Below, in pieces: positions 1 through 7,442 of a stretch of DNA of 13,440 nt. The DNA comes from Sulfurimonas sp. GTDB lineage: Bacteria; Campylobacterota; Campylobacteria; Campylobacterales; Sulfurimonadaceae. The DNA is taken from contig JAGGWO010000015.1 in assembly GCA_021157485.1 (NCBI GenBank), forward strand, positions 1 through 13,440, read 5' to 3'. The stretch's first letter is position 1. Each line of letters opens with the position of its first letter. The notes below the pieces were generated by a model. It did no database searches. It was not told the DNA's origin and worked only from the letters and a program-made list of their open reading frames with translations. The translations under genes were made by a program, and so were the position numbers.

Positions 1-102
1 AAACTACTAGAGAAACAAAAAGCTGGTAAGAAACGTATGAAGTCTATAGGAAAAGTTCAACTTCCTCAAGAAGCATTTATGTCCGTTTTAAAGATGGACT
101 AA
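1..102 (+). CDS. lepA: Elongation factor 4 (LepA), C-terminal end only
   Basis: The first 33 codons of the window are open and end at TAA (100-102). They encode a lysine-rich tail ending [14 protein letters not shown]. The pattern '[27 protein letters not shown]' is the conserved extreme C-terminus of LepA (EF-4), the ribosome-associated GTPase that promotes back-translocation and ribosome biogenesis. This C-terminal segment is specific to LepA among translational GTPases. The GTPase and EF-G-like domains lie upstream of the window. comF begins 11 bp downstream on the same strand, so the two are probably cotranscribed. The call relies on a short stretch, but the match to the family end is distinctive. 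Confidence 0.9.
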   Translation, partial: KLLEKQKAGKKRMKSIGKVQLPQEAFMSVLKMD

Positions 103-113
103 CTAGTTTAATT

Positions 114-689
114 ATGAAATGTATGATGTGTGAGAGTTTTTCACTCACTCACATCTGCAACTCCTGTCAAGAAACCTTTCTAACTCCATCAATTTACAAA
201 CGCAAAATTTACAATAACATTGAAGTCATCTCTTTTTACAAATACTCCGAAATTAAAAAACTTCTTCATACAAAACATACAGACTTAGGTTTTTACATAT
301 ACTCAATACTTGCACAAAATAGTTTTAAAAAATTTGCCCAAGAGTTTGAATTTAAAAATCCTATTACATCTGTAGCTATTGATGATAATATTTTAAGTGG
401 CTACTCACATACCGCTCTACTAAACAATGAGTTAAAAAGTAAATATATAAAACCAATTCATTCTAAACTAAGAGCCAACAATAGCATATCTTATTCTGGG
501 AAAAGCAGAGAGTTTAGACTCTTAAATCCAAGAAATTTTACACTGAAAAACTTTGCAGGCAATGAGCTAGTGCTTGTTGATGACATCATTACAACAGGCT
601 CAACACTAACTCAAGCAATTCAAACTATGCAACAAAATGATAAAGAAGTTCTCTTTTGTCTAACATTAGCCGATGCTAGTCTAAAATAA
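114..689 (+). CDS. comF: ComF family phosphoribosyltransferase-like protein
   Basis: This 191-residue protein has the two hallmarks of ComF/GntX proteins. An N-terminal four-cysteine zinc-finger-like site (C3, C6, C15, C18) comes first, and a C-terminal PRPP-binding loop (VLVDDIITTGST, about residues 152-164) follows. ComF is needed for DNA uptake in naturally competent bacteria and is thought to act in the cytoplasm with the ComFA and PriA helicases. The catalytic activity of the PRTase fold is uncertain. The ATG at 114 is preferred because the next methionines would delete C3. No good Shine-Dalgarno is visible, and the gene lies 11 bp after lepA, so translational coupling is plausible. The last 9 bp overlap the 3' end of the opposing AsmA-like gene. 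Family membership is fairly secure; a competence role here is inference. Confidence 0.85.
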   Translation: MKCMMCESFSLTHICNSCQETFLTPSIYKRKIYNNIEVISFYKYSEIKKLLHTKHTDLGFYIYSILAQNSFKKFAQEFEFKNPITSVAIDDNILSGYSHTALLNNELKSKYIKPIHSKLRANNSISYSGKSREFRLLNPRNFTLKNFAGNELVLVDDIITTGSTLTQAIQTMQQNDKEVLFCLTLADASLK

Positions 690-2678
690 CTTTTTAAAAA
701 AATTATTTAGCTCTTTTGTAATGGCTTTCTCTGCCTCTTTTTTAATTAATTTTTCGGCATCTATTTTAACTTTTGGAGAGGTTACGTTTCCAGTTAAAGT
801 TATTACTATCGGATTCCCATTTGCGTTTATATCTATCTTAGAGTTTATCTTTTTAGTTTTAGAATTCAACTTAGTATTCTTGGTTTTTATAGAGGATCTG
901 TTTGATTTTAAATCAAGTGAAGCAACTATATTTTCTTTTTTTATATCAGCTTTTACATTACCTTTAAATCTCTCTTTATAAAGATCAGTATGAGCATACT
1001 GTTTAATAAGAGTTAGCATTTGATTTTTAGTAAACTTACCATCTACTAAATCAGCTTTCATGACACCTTTCTCTTTTGCTAAGTTGTAATCTAAAGTTCC
1101 AACCAAAGTTGATTTAAACACTTCAGGATACATCAATATATGAAGTGCATCAAGAGTTTGAATTGATTTTAAGTCAGTATGAAAATCATCGTTATGAAGA
1201 GTAGCATCTATTTTACCACCTGCAATTTTTGAGTGTATAGTTAAATCTAAATCTTTAGCCTTCTTAAACTCTCCATTGACAGATATACCACCTCGAAGAT
1301 GCCTCTGTGATACAAAAAAGAGTCTCTCAAGGCTTTTTACATTAACTAGATAATCTGTAGCGATAGAGCCATCTTTCATATTAAAACGTGCCTGCTTAAC
1401 ATCGAGTGTTACAAGGTTTGAATTAAAGTCAACTTTCGTATCCGCAACACTGCCATTTAGCTTTGTAGTAGTTTTCATGTTAAATGTAGTTTTAGGCATT
1501 TTAGATTTAAACTCATAAGTTTTACTCATATACTTTGAATCTAACAGACCATTTTCTACTCTAGATACTACTAAACCTTTTAAAGTATCAGCTCTTGCAT
1601 CACTTATATCAATATCTAAGAAAAGATTTCCATCTGTGTAGTGAGGCTGTTTAACCATATAAAGAAGCTTTTGCAGTTTTAGATGTTTAACAGTTGCGTT
1701 TACGGTTGCAGGTTTAAAATCTTTAAGCGTAATGTTAAACGCAGTCTCTGAACTCGCTACGTCACTTTTGCCATTAACTTTTAGATTATCTTTTGTTCCT
1801 TTCGCTGTTCCATTCAATTTAAACGCACCTCTTACATCTGCGTTTGTAATCGGTTTTAAAACTGCTAACTCTTCTATATTAAGTCCATACTTTACGTCAA
1901 GAGTTAAAGGCTGAGGAGTTATAGTTCCAGAAGATGTAATCTTGGCAAGATTAGAATTTAGTTTATATACATAATTTACATCATCACCTTTTAGCTTTGC
2001 ATCTAAATTCATATTAAACGCAGTTCTTGGAATGACTACATCAAAATCACTCTTCATTAACTTAGTGTCTATTTTTCCCTTATGCGTTTGGAGTAAAATA
2101 TCTCCGTCTAAAGCATGCGGAGTTATATTTTTAAAGTTCACATCTAAGTCTATATCTGCACTTGCATAAGGTTTTTGACCACCAAGTTCAAGCAGTGATA
2201 GTAAATTAGCCTTTTTTACTTTTGCTATAATTGATGTTGGATTAAATTCAGTAAGTTCTATATGGTACGAAGTATCACTCTTTGCGATGTCACTGACTCC
2301 ATCTATAGTTATAAACGCAGCATCTCCTCTAATAGTTCCATTAGTAAACACCCTACCCTTTAACTGAGCATTAGTTAAGCTTTTTAGTTCTTGCAGTGCT
2401 TTCACTTCAACTGAATAAGTCATATCAAAAGCTTGAGAAAACAGTGAATATGTACCTTTAATACTTATATTGTTATTTTTACTAAGCTCAAGAACTATCT
2501 CAAATTCACTCATATTAAGAGAAAAAGTAGTTAATTTACTCTCTAATTTAGTCTGTTGTTGAATTTTTGATTCTATTGTTGGCTTTAATAATCCATTACC
2601 AAAAGGTGTAAATGCAACAATATATACAGCTGCTAAAATAGTTATAAGAACTCCACCAAACCATGCTAAATACTTCAT
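681..2678 (-). CDS. Membrane-anchored AsmA/TamB-like repeat protein, function unknown
   Basis: This 665-residue protein has one N-terminal transmembrane segment (about residues 4-24) and then a long, beta-rich, lysine- and aspartate-rich body. The body contains three diverged tandem units of about 175 residues. Each starts near a (L/I)TNA..(K/R)G or RHLRGG motif (about 101, 277 and 457) and later carries a G-(K/L)-(I/L)-D-(T/S)-K-x-M type motif (about 201, 377 and 547). The C-terminus (SPKVKIDAEKLIKKEAEKAI...) resembles the ends of AsmA-like proteins. These proteins span the periplasm and are implicated in lipid transfer or envelope assembly. I infer an inner-membrane anchor with a periplasmic body. 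An upstream in-frame TTG (2688-2690) would add four residues. The ATG at 2678 is preferred because GGAGAG lies just ahead of it and would overlap the TTG start. It converges on comF. The exact subfamily is not recognised. Confidence 0.75.
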   Translation of the reverse strand: MKYLAWFGGVLITILAAVYIVAFTPFGNGLLKPTIESKIQQQTKLESKLTTFSLNMSEFEIVLELSKNNNISIKGTYSLFSQAFDMTYSVEVKALQELKSLTNAQLKGRVFTNGTIRGDAAFITIDGVSDIAKSDTSYHIELTEFNPTSIIAKVKKANLLSLLELGGQKPYASADIDLDVNFKNITPHALDGDILLQTHKGKIDTKLMKSDFDVVIPRTAFNMNLDAKLKGDDVNYVYKLNSNLAKITSSGTITPQPLTLDVKYGLNIEELAVLKPITNADVRGAFKLNGTAKGTKDNLKVNGKSDVASSETAFNITLKDFKPATVNATVKHLKLQKLLYMVKQPHYTDGNLFLDIDISDARADTLKGLVVSRVENGLLDSKYMSKTYEFKSKMPKTTFNMKTTTKLNGSVADTKVDFNSNLVTLDVKQARFNMKDGSIATDYLVNVKSLERLFFVSQRHLRGGISVNGEFKKAKDLDLTIHSKIAGGKIDATLHNDDFHTDLKSIQTLDALHILMYPEVFKSTLVGTLDYNLAKEKGVMKADLVDGKFTKNQMLTLIKQYAHTDLYKERFKGNVKADIKKENIVASLDLKSNRSSIKTKNTKLNSKTKKINSKIDINANGNPIVITLTGNVTSPKVKIDAEKLIKKEAEKAITKELNNFFKKLF

Positions 2679-2704
2679 TATGCTCTCCAATTTCTAATTA
2701 AACA

Positions 2705-2733
2705 ATAATACTCTATTTTTCATTCATTAACAA
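2705..2733 (-). promoter_or_regulatory. Candidate sigma-70 promoter for the AsmA-like gene
   Basis: Read on the minus strand, TTGTTA (2728-2733) and TATTAT (2705-2710) are separated by exactly 17 bp. The -10 end lies 26 bp ahead of the ATG at 2678. Each hexamer matches consensus at four or five positions. In an AT-rich region such matches arise by chance, so this is a candidate only. Confidence 0.4.
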
Positions 2734-2783
2734 CTTGATAGAACTAGACTAAAGTTAATTGCATAAAAAAATTCATATATTGC

Positions 2784-2812
2784 TTGACATTGTTACGCTC
2801 AATGTGTATAAT
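2784..2812 (+). promoter_or_regulatory. Perfect-consensus sigma-70 promoter for grpE-dnaK
   Basis: TTGACA (2784-2789), a 17-bp spacer and TATAAT (2807-2812) give a perfect housekeeping promoter. Transcription would start near 2819, about 30 bp before grpE. A 6-bp perfect inverted repeat, ACATTG-N7-CAATGT (2787-2805), fills the spacer and overlaps the -35 element, which is where a repressor operator could sit. It does not match CIRCE (TTAGCACTC-N9-GAGTGCTAA), the HrcA operator, nor a HAIR-type HspR site. It also lacks the sigma-32 -10 element. Such a strong promoter upstream of chaperones would suit control by a repressor, but that is inference. Confidence 0.75.
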
Positions 2813-2850
2813 AGTGTTATCTTTTTAGAAAAAGGAGTCTACAAACAATT

Positions 2851-3405
2851 ATGTCTAAAGAAAAAACAGAAGAAGAATCTCTAGAAACCATAGAGGAAAA
2901 TATAGAACAAGAGTTCAATGAAGCTGAGGCAGAAGCTGAGGCAGTTGAAAATGAGTTTGACCTTTTACAAGCTGAAATGGCTGAGCTAAAGGACAAATAT
3001 GCTCGTGTGCATGCTGATTTTGATAATATCAAAAAAAGACTTGAACGTGAGAAATATACTGCGGTTGAGTACTCAAATGAGAAATTTGCAAAAGATATGA
3101 TTCCAGTGATGGATTCACTTCAAGGTGCGATGAACTCAATTAATATAGATGCAGATAAAGCAGAACTTTTTGATAAGTTAAAAGAAGGAATTGAGCTTAC
3201 ACATAAGCAGTTTCTTACATCTTTAGAGAAACATGGTGTAACTATGGTATCTCATGATGAACCATTTGACCCTAACATTCATAACGCTGTTCAAAGCGTT
3301 GATAGTGAAGATGTTCAAAGCGGACAGATAGTTCAAACTTTTCAAACAGGTTATAAATATAAAAATAGACCACTGCGTGAAGCAATGGTAATTGTAGCAA
3401 ACTAA
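2851..3405 (+). CDS. grpE: Nucleotide exchange factor GrpE (HSP70 cofactor)
   Basis: GrpE is the cytoplasmic dimer that releases ADP from DnaK and resets its substrate cycle. The 184-residue length is typical. Residues 1-35 are strongly acidic and glutamate/alanine-rich (EAEAEAEA). A long coiled-coil helix follows (about 35-85), containing the signature YARVHADFDNIKKRLEREK. The C-terminal beta domain ends PLREAMVIVAN, close to the usual GrpE ending. dnaK follows 79 bp downstream. AAGGAG (2832-2837) is 13 nt from the ATG, longer than usual. The codon immediately before it is ATT, so a rare ATT start cannot be excluded, but ATG at 2851 is the simplest choice. A perfect 12-bp tandem repeat (GAAGCTGAGGCA at 2920 and 2932) encodes EAEA twice. 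In other Campylobacterota hrcA usually precedes grpE; here it does not. Confidence 0.97.
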   Translation: MSKEKTEEESLETIEENIEQEFNEAEAEAEAVENEFDLLQAEMAELKDKYARVHADFDNIKKRLEREKYTAVEYSNEKFAKDMIPVMDSLQGAMNSINIDADKAELFDKLKEGIELTHKQFLTSLEKHGVTMVSHDEPFDPNIHNAVQSVDSEDVQSGQIVQTFQTGYKYKNRPLREAMVIVAN

Positions 3406-3410
3406 GTTTT

Positions 3411-3449
3411 GCTATCTAGGTAGCAGATATAATTTTCAAAAAATTATAT
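3411..3449 (+). promoter_or_regulatory. Two adjacent hairpins between grpE and dnaK
   Basis: A near-perfect palindrome, GCTATCTAGGTAGC (3411-3424, one G-U pair), is followed 2 bp later by a perfect 10-bp inverted repeat, ATATAATTTT-CAA-AAAATTATAT (3427-3449). The second contains a TATAAT hexamer (3428-3433) with no good -35 element. The position suggests an mRNA processing or stability element that sets different GrpE and DnaK levels, or a weak attenuator or promoter. The AT-only stem would be weak, so the function is uncertain. Confidence 0.4.
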
Positions 3450-3484
3450 ACTTCTACTAAACAAACAAATTAAAAGGAAATAAA

Positions 3485-5371
3485 ATGAGCAAAGTAATAG
3501 GTATAGATTTAGGAACAACAAATTCATGTGTAGCAGTTTACGAGGGTGGTGAGGCTAAAATCATTCCAAATGCAGAAGGTAAGAACACAACTCCTTCGGT
3601 AGTTGCTTTCACAGATAAAGGTGATGTTTTAGTTGGTGACCCAGCGAAACGTCAAGCAATCACAAACCCAGAAAAAACTATCTCTTCAATTAAGAGAATT
3701 ATGGGTCTAATGATGAATGAGGAAAATGCAAAAGCTGCTCACGATAAGGTAACTTATAATATCGTTGATAAAGATGGTTCAGCAGCAGTTGATGTAGCGG
3801 GAAAAATCTACACTCCTCAAGAGATTTCAGCAAAAATTCTTTCTAAACTAAAAGAAGATGCTGAAGCTTATTTAGGTTCAAGCGTAACGGACGCTGTTAT
3901 TACGGTGCCTGCCTATTTTAATGATTCACAACGTAAAGCTACAAAGGATGCCGGTACAATTGCTGGTCTTAATGTTCTTCGTATTATCAATGAGCCAACT
4001 GCTTCTGCACTAGCTTATGGTCTAGAATCTAAAGCAGAAGAAAATGTACTTGTTTATGACCTTGGTGGTGGTACATTTGATGTTACTGTTTTAGAGATTT
4101 CTGATGGTACTTTTGAAGTTCTTGCAACAGATGGTAATGCGTTTTTAGGTGGTGATGATTTTGATAATAAAATCGTTGATATGCTAAATGATGAGTTTAA
4201 ATCTTCTCATGGGATTGAACTTAAAAATGATAAAATGGCTCTTCAACGTCTGAAAGATGCAGCTGAAAGTGCTAAAAAAGAGTTAAGTTCAGCTACAGAG
4301 ACTGAAATTAACTTACCATTTATCACTATGACAGAAGCTGGACCACAACACTTAGTTGTAAAGCTTACTCGTGCTAAGTTTGAAGGTATGATTTCTGAGC
4401 TTATTGATGAGACTATTGATCACATCAAAGTAGCAATGAAAGAGTCTGATTTAGATAACAATGATATCAAAGAGATTATCATGGTTGGTGGTTCAACTCG
4501 TGTTCCTGCTGCTCAAGAAGCTGTTTCTAAATACTTTGGTGGCAAAGACTTAAATAAAGGTGTTAATCCTGATGAAGTTGTTGCTGCAGGTGCTGCTATT
4601 CAAGGTGGTGTATTACGTGGAGATGTTAAAGATGTTCTTTTACTTGACGTTACACCTCTAAGCCTTGGTATAGAAACTCTTGGTGGAGTTATGACTAAGA
4701 TTATTGAAAAAGGAACTACAATTCCTGTTAAAAAATCTCAAATTTTCTCAACTGCAGAAGACAACCAGCCAGCTGTTTCTATCAGCGTAGGTCAAGGTGA
4801 ACGTGAGTTTGCTAAAGATAACAAATCTTTAGGTCTGTTTGAGCTTGGAGATATTCCAGCTGCACCACGTGGTGTTCCACAGATTGAAGTTACATTTGAC
4901 ATAGATGCAAATGGTATCTTAACAGTTAGTTCAACTGATAAAGGAACAGGTAAATCTCAATCAATCACTATCTCTGGATCATCTGGACTAAGTGAAGAAG
5001 AGATTAACAAAATGGTTCAAGATGCAGAAGAGCATAAAGCTGCTGATGAAGAGAGAAAAGCAATGGTTGACTTACGTAACCAGGCTGATGCACTTATCGC
5101 TCAAACTGAAAAATCAGTAGAAGAGATGGGTGATAAACTCGAAGCTGAAGAAAAAGCTAAAATTGAAGCTGCGGCAACTGACTTAAAAGAGACTCTAAAA
5201 GATGAATCTGCTACTAAAGAGCAGATTGAAGAGAAAGTAAAAGTACTGACTGAAGCTGCACATAAAATGGCTGAAGAGATGTACAAAAAAGAGCAAAACC
5301 CTGAAGCTGCTGAAGCTGATGCGAAGAAAAAGAAAGACGACGAAGACGTAATAGACGCAGAGATAGAATAA
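3485..5371 (+). CDS. dnaK: Chaperone protein DnaK (HSP70)
   Basis: DnaK is the ATP-dependent cytoplasmic HSP70 chaperone that works with DnaJ and GrpE in folding and stress recovery. The 628-residue length is normal. The nucleotide-binding domain (about 1-380) opens with phosphate loop 1 (GIDLGTTNS). It contains [26 protein letters not shown], phosphate loop 2 (DLGGGTFDV) and the adenosine motif VGGSTRVPA. The hydrophobic interdomain linker ([19 protein letters not shown]) leads into the beta-sandwich substrate domain and an alpha-helical lid. The C-terminus is charged and ends [15 protein letters not shown], the usual acidic bacterial tail. AAGGA (3474-3478) lies 6 nt before the ATG. It is expressed with grpE from the consensus promoter at 2784-2812. 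dnaJ is not in the window. Nothing in the protein looks abnormal. Confidence 0.99.
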   Translation: MSKVIGIDLGTTNSCVAVYEGGEAKIIPNAEGKNTTPSVVAFTDKGDVLVGDPAKRQAITNPEKTISSIKRIMGLMMNEENAKAAHDKVTYNIVDKDGSAAVDVAGKIYTPQEISAKILSKLKEDAEAYLGSSVTDAVITVPAYFNDSQRKATKDAGTIAGLNVLRIINEPTASALAYGLESKAEENVLVYDLGGGTFDVTVLEISDGTFEVLATDGNAFLGGDDFDNKIVDMLNDEFKSSHGIELKNDKMALQRLKDAAESAKKELSSATETEINLPFITMTEAGPQHLVVKLTRAKFEGMISELIDETIDHIKVAMKESDLDNNDIKEIIMVGGSTRVPAAQEAVSKYFGGKDLNKGVNPDEVVAAGAAIQGGVLRGDVKDVLLLDVTPLSLGIETLGGVMTKIIEKGTTIPVKKSQIFSTAEDNQPAVSISVGQGEREFAKDNKSLGLFELGDIPAAPRGVPQIEVTFDIDANGILTVSSTDKGTGKSQSITISGSSGLSEEEINKMVQDAEEHKAADEERKAMVDLRNQADALIAQTEKSVEEMGDKLEAEEKAKIEAAATDLKETLKDESATKEQIEEKVKVLTEAAHKMAEEMYKKEQNPEAAEADAKKKKDDEDVIDAEIE

Positions 5372-5396
5372 AGTTTATATATCTTTAGCACAATGG

Positions 5397-5420
5397 TGAG
5401 AGAGTAGTAATACTCTCTCA
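5397..5420 (+). terminator. Hairpin after dnaK, possible terminator
   Basis: TGAGAGAGTA-GTAA-TACTCTCTCA forms a perfect 10-bp stem with a 4-nt loop, 25 bp after the dnaK stop. The sequence that follows, TAAAACCCC, is not a U-tract. This could be a tailless terminator, a Rho-dependent end protected by a hairpin, or a 3' stabiliser. Confidence 0.45.
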
Positions 5421-5453
5421 TAAAACCCCTCATAAAATTTAGAAAGATTCCTG

Positions 5454-5459
5454 TATAAT
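5454..5459 (+). promoter_or_regulatory. Candidate -10 element for the acyltransferase gene
   Basis: TATAAT sits 25 bp ahead of the TTG start and 34 bp after the dnaK hairpin. No recognisable -35 is present at 16-18 bp upstream. Campylobacterota housekeeping promoters often lack a -35, so this remains plausible but weak. Confidence 0.3.
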
Positions 5460-5484
5460 CATCCATCCAATTCAGGGAATTCTT

Positions 5485-6171
5485 TTGACATATAATCAAA
5501 TAAAAATGGCTATCTATGCCACATATCTTACTAACTACTACGGTTTTAAACTAAAAAAAGCAATTACACCCCAAGAAAAAAAATCTCTTAGAATCGATTA
5601 TGCTAAAACGCTACTTGATAAACTAAAATTAAATGTTAAAGTTATTAACGAAGAAAAAATTCCAAAAGATGGTCAAGTTTTACTCGTATCTAATCACAGA
5701 AGTGTAATTGATCCATTAATTATTGAAATAGCTTTACAAAACAGTGCTCTATTTGGTCACTGGATTTCTAAAAAAGAATTATATAACTCTTTCTTTTTTG
5801 GTGTTTTTGTAAGAAATGGTGGGGCTGTACTGCTTGATAGAGAAAAATCAAATATGAGCAGTTTTTTTACAGATATAAAAGCCTGTACAAAAAAAGGTGA
5901 CTCTATTTTTATTTTTCCAGAAGGAACTCGTAATAAAAGTGAAAAAGATTTAGGAGAATTTAAAAGTGGTTCTCAAATAATAGCAATAAAAAATCGTTTA
6001 AATATACTCCCTATTTATATACGCTCCAATGCTAACAACCAACTCATGTCTTCGCTAAAAGATGGAAAAAACGAGATAACAATTGAGATAGAAATTGGGG
6101 ATATCATTGAATATAAAGATAAATCAGCGACCCTTGAAGATGCTTATAAATCACAGTTCAATTTAAAGTGA
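5485..6171 (+). CDS. PlsC-family 1-acylglycerol-3-phosphate acyltransferase
   Basis: This 228-residue protein carries the acyltransferase motifs of the PlsC/LPLAT family. The catalytic HX4D motif is NHRSVID (H71, D76), and the acceptor-binding FPEGTR motif is at 144-149. A hydrophobic stretch around 103-117 could sit at the membrane face. PlsC enzymes acylate lysophosphatidic acid to phosphatidic acid at the inner membrane. Related LPLATs act on other lysolipids, so the substrate is not certain. The TTG start at 5485 is chosen because AGGGAA (5474-5479) lies 5 nt ahead. The first in-frame ATG (5506) has no Shine-Dalgarno and would give a protein seven residues shorter. A second plsC may exist elsewhere. 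The gene follows dnaK on the same strand, with a hairpin between them, and converges on the NosL-like gene. Confidence 0.88.
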   Translation: MTYNQIKMAIYATYLTNYYGFKLKKAITPQEKKSLRIDYAKTLLDKLKLNVKVINEEKIPKDGQVLLVSNHRSVIDPLIIEIALQNSALFGHWISKKELYNSFFFGVFVRNGGAVLLDREKSNMSSFFTDIKACTKKGDSIFIFPEGTRNKSEKDLGEFKSGSQIIAIKNRLNILPIYIRSNANNQLMSSLKDGKNEITIEIEIGDIIEYKDKSATLEDAYKSQFNLK

Positions 6172-6180
6172 TTTATAAGT
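6142..6180. terminator. Long inverted repeat between convergent genes
   Basis: CTTATAAATCAC (6143-6154) and GTGATTTATAAG (6168-6179) form a perfect 12-bp stem, extendable by a G-U pair, around a 13-nt loop. The right arm contains the acyltransferase stop codon (6169-6171). It lies between convergent genes, so a bidirectional terminator is a natural reading. Neither side shows a clear U-tract. Confidence 0.45.
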
Positions 6181-6193
6181 ATTAGCCATTGGA

Positions 6194-6754
6194 TTATTTA
6201 TAGTATTTGAAATCCTCTTTCGCTTTTTCTAAAGCTCCATAAAAATCCATTATATCTCCACCATACTTACTCTGAAATATTTCTGCAGCTTTTAAGCTTG
6301 AAAAAGCATATTTACTAACTTTACTCATAGTTCCTTTTTTCTTGCTGCCAACAACATAATAAGCCTCTAAAACAGGTATCATTTTCAAAGTTGTAACATC
6401 TACAACTTTTGGATTTTTAAGCTCAATACCCTCACCTAAATGATCTGAGAGACAATGAAGTGAGCAGTACTGGTACTCTTTTTCATTATACGTAGCAGAA
6501 TAACTTGTTTTATAAAATTTAACTAAATCCATTCCACACATAACACAATATCTCTTATTCTTTCCATCTTGAACTAACGTAGCATCTTTTTCATCTACAG
6601 TTTGGAACATTTTATATTTTGATTCTGACTTTTTAACTTCATCTTTTTTTAGTGTCTGTAAAGGTTTAGTTTGTTCTTTAATTTGAGGTGTTTTCTCAGC
6701 CGCACAACCAACAAGCAGTAACGATACAACTAAATAACTAAATATTTTATACAT
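6194..6754 (-). CDS. NosL-like copper-binding lipoprotein
   Basis: This 186-residue protein starts with a lipoprotein signal (MYKIFSYLVVSLLLVGC), with C17 as the lipidated cysteine. It then has a NosL-type core: CVMCGM (C70, C73, M75) followed by CSLHC (C97, H100, C101). NosL is a copper(I) chaperone that supplies the CuZ site of nitrous oxide reductase, and its MCGM-type motif is characteristic. I infer a membrane-tethered periplasmic copper protein. No nosZ, nosD, nosF or nosY is in the window, so a role in N2O reduction is not shown. It could serve general copper handling. The start at 6754 is chosen because AAGGA (6763-6767) lies 8 nt ahead and it places the signal peptide at the N-terminus. 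The 27 codons further upstream are AT-rich intergenic sequence. It is divergent from a thioredoxin-like gene. Confidence 0.8.
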   Translation of the reverse strand: MYKIFSYLVVSLLLVGCAAEKTPQIKEQTKPLQTLKKDEVKKSESKYKMFQTVDEKDATLVQDGKNKRYCVMCGMDLVKFYKTSYSATYNEKEYQYCSLHCLSDHLGEGIELKNPKVVDVTTLKMIPVLEAYYVVGSKKKGTMSKVSKYAFSSLKAAEIFQSKYGGDIMDFYGALEKAKEDFKYYK

Positions 6755-6847
6755 ATATGTTTTCCTTAGTAAAATTAAATGATATCTGTATATTATAATA
6801 AAATTGATAAATACTACTATAATTACATAAAACAAATAGGTTAAAAT

Positions 6848-7342
6848 ATGAATCGTCTAAAACATTACCTTAAAGAGATTGCTATATTTATCGTCGTAAT
6901 GACAATATTTGCAAATATCCTCAGCATATATAAAAGCTCTGATTTAAATAATGAAGCATTAACACTCAACTCTATTACCCTTATGAATAATGAACTCTAC
7001 TCTTTTAAAGAAGATAAACCGATACTAATACATTTTTGGGCTACATGGTGTCCTACTTGTAAGTTAGAAGCTTCAAACATAGAGATGATATCTAAACAGT
7101 ATGAGGTTATTAGCGTTGCGGTTAACTCTGGCTCAAATAAAGAAATTCAAAACTATTTAAATGAGCATGGTTTTACTTTTAAAGTTGTAAATGATCAACA
7201 ATCAATATATTCTAGCGAATTTAAAATTGCAGCTTTCCCAACTACATTCATATATGATAAAAATAGAGATTTAGTTTTTAGTGAGGTTGGTTATACTTCA
7301 ACGATAGGATTATATTTTAGAATGTGGTGGGCAGGATTGTAA
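6848..7342 (+). CDS. Membrane-anchored thioredoxin-like protein (ScsD/TlpA type)
   Basis: This 164-residue protein has one N-terminal transmembrane helix (about 10-28) and a periplasmic thioredoxin fold. The active site is WATWCPTC (C68, C71) and the cis-proline loop is FPTT (P131). The C-terminal pattern GYTSTIGLYFRMWWAGL recalls ScsD (suppressor of copper sensitivity) proteins. TlpA, ResA and ScsD proteins reduce or shuffle disulfides in cytochrome c maturation and copper resistance. I infer a disulfide oxidoreductase facing the periplasm. It is transcribed away from the NosL-like copper protein across 93 bp, which supports a shared copper or thiol theme. The ribosome site is weak (TAGG about 7 nt ahead of the ATG). 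TATAAT at 6818-6823 may be its -10. The partner protein is unknown. Confidence 0.82.
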   Translation: MNRLKHYLKEIAIFIVVMTIFANILSIYKSSDLNNEALTLNSITLMNNELYSFKEDKPILIHFWATWCPTCKLEASNIEMISKQYEVISVAVNSGSNKEIQNYLNEHGFTFKVVNDQQSIYSSEFKIAAFPTTFIYDKNRDLVFSEVGYTSTIGLYFRMWWAGL

Positions 7343-7352
7343 CATGCATATT

Positions 7353-7416
7353 TTCCTCTAAGAGGAAGGCTTTACAGGAAATCATTTAGTGATTTTCTGC
7401 ATAAGTGTTTTAACAC
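7353..7416. repeat. Cluster of three inverted repeats after the thioredoxin gene
   Basis: Three hairpins follow each other in this convergent intergenic space. TTCCTCT-A-AGAGGAA (7353-7367) is perfect, though too tight to fold as RNA without opening its centre. CAGGAAATCA-TTTAG-TGATTTTCTG (7375-7399) is a 10-bp stem with one G-U pair. GTGTT-TT-AACAC (7405-7416) is perfect and small. The middle one, 33 bp after the thioredoxin stop, is the best terminator-like candidate for that gene, but no U-run follows it. Confidence 0.45.
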
Positions 7417-7442
7417 AAAAGTAACATGAGCAATCCAAGCAA

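Noticed and set aside
5485..5496. TTGACATATAAT resembling -35 and -10 elements
   Set aside because: The two hexamers are directly joined with no spacer. The TTG is better explained as the acyltransferase start codon after AGGGAA.
5101..5499. 132-codon open frame on the minus strand across the dnaK 3' end
   Set aside because: Its serine/alanine-rich product is the antisense of the glutamate/lysine/alanine codons of DnaK. It has no independent support.
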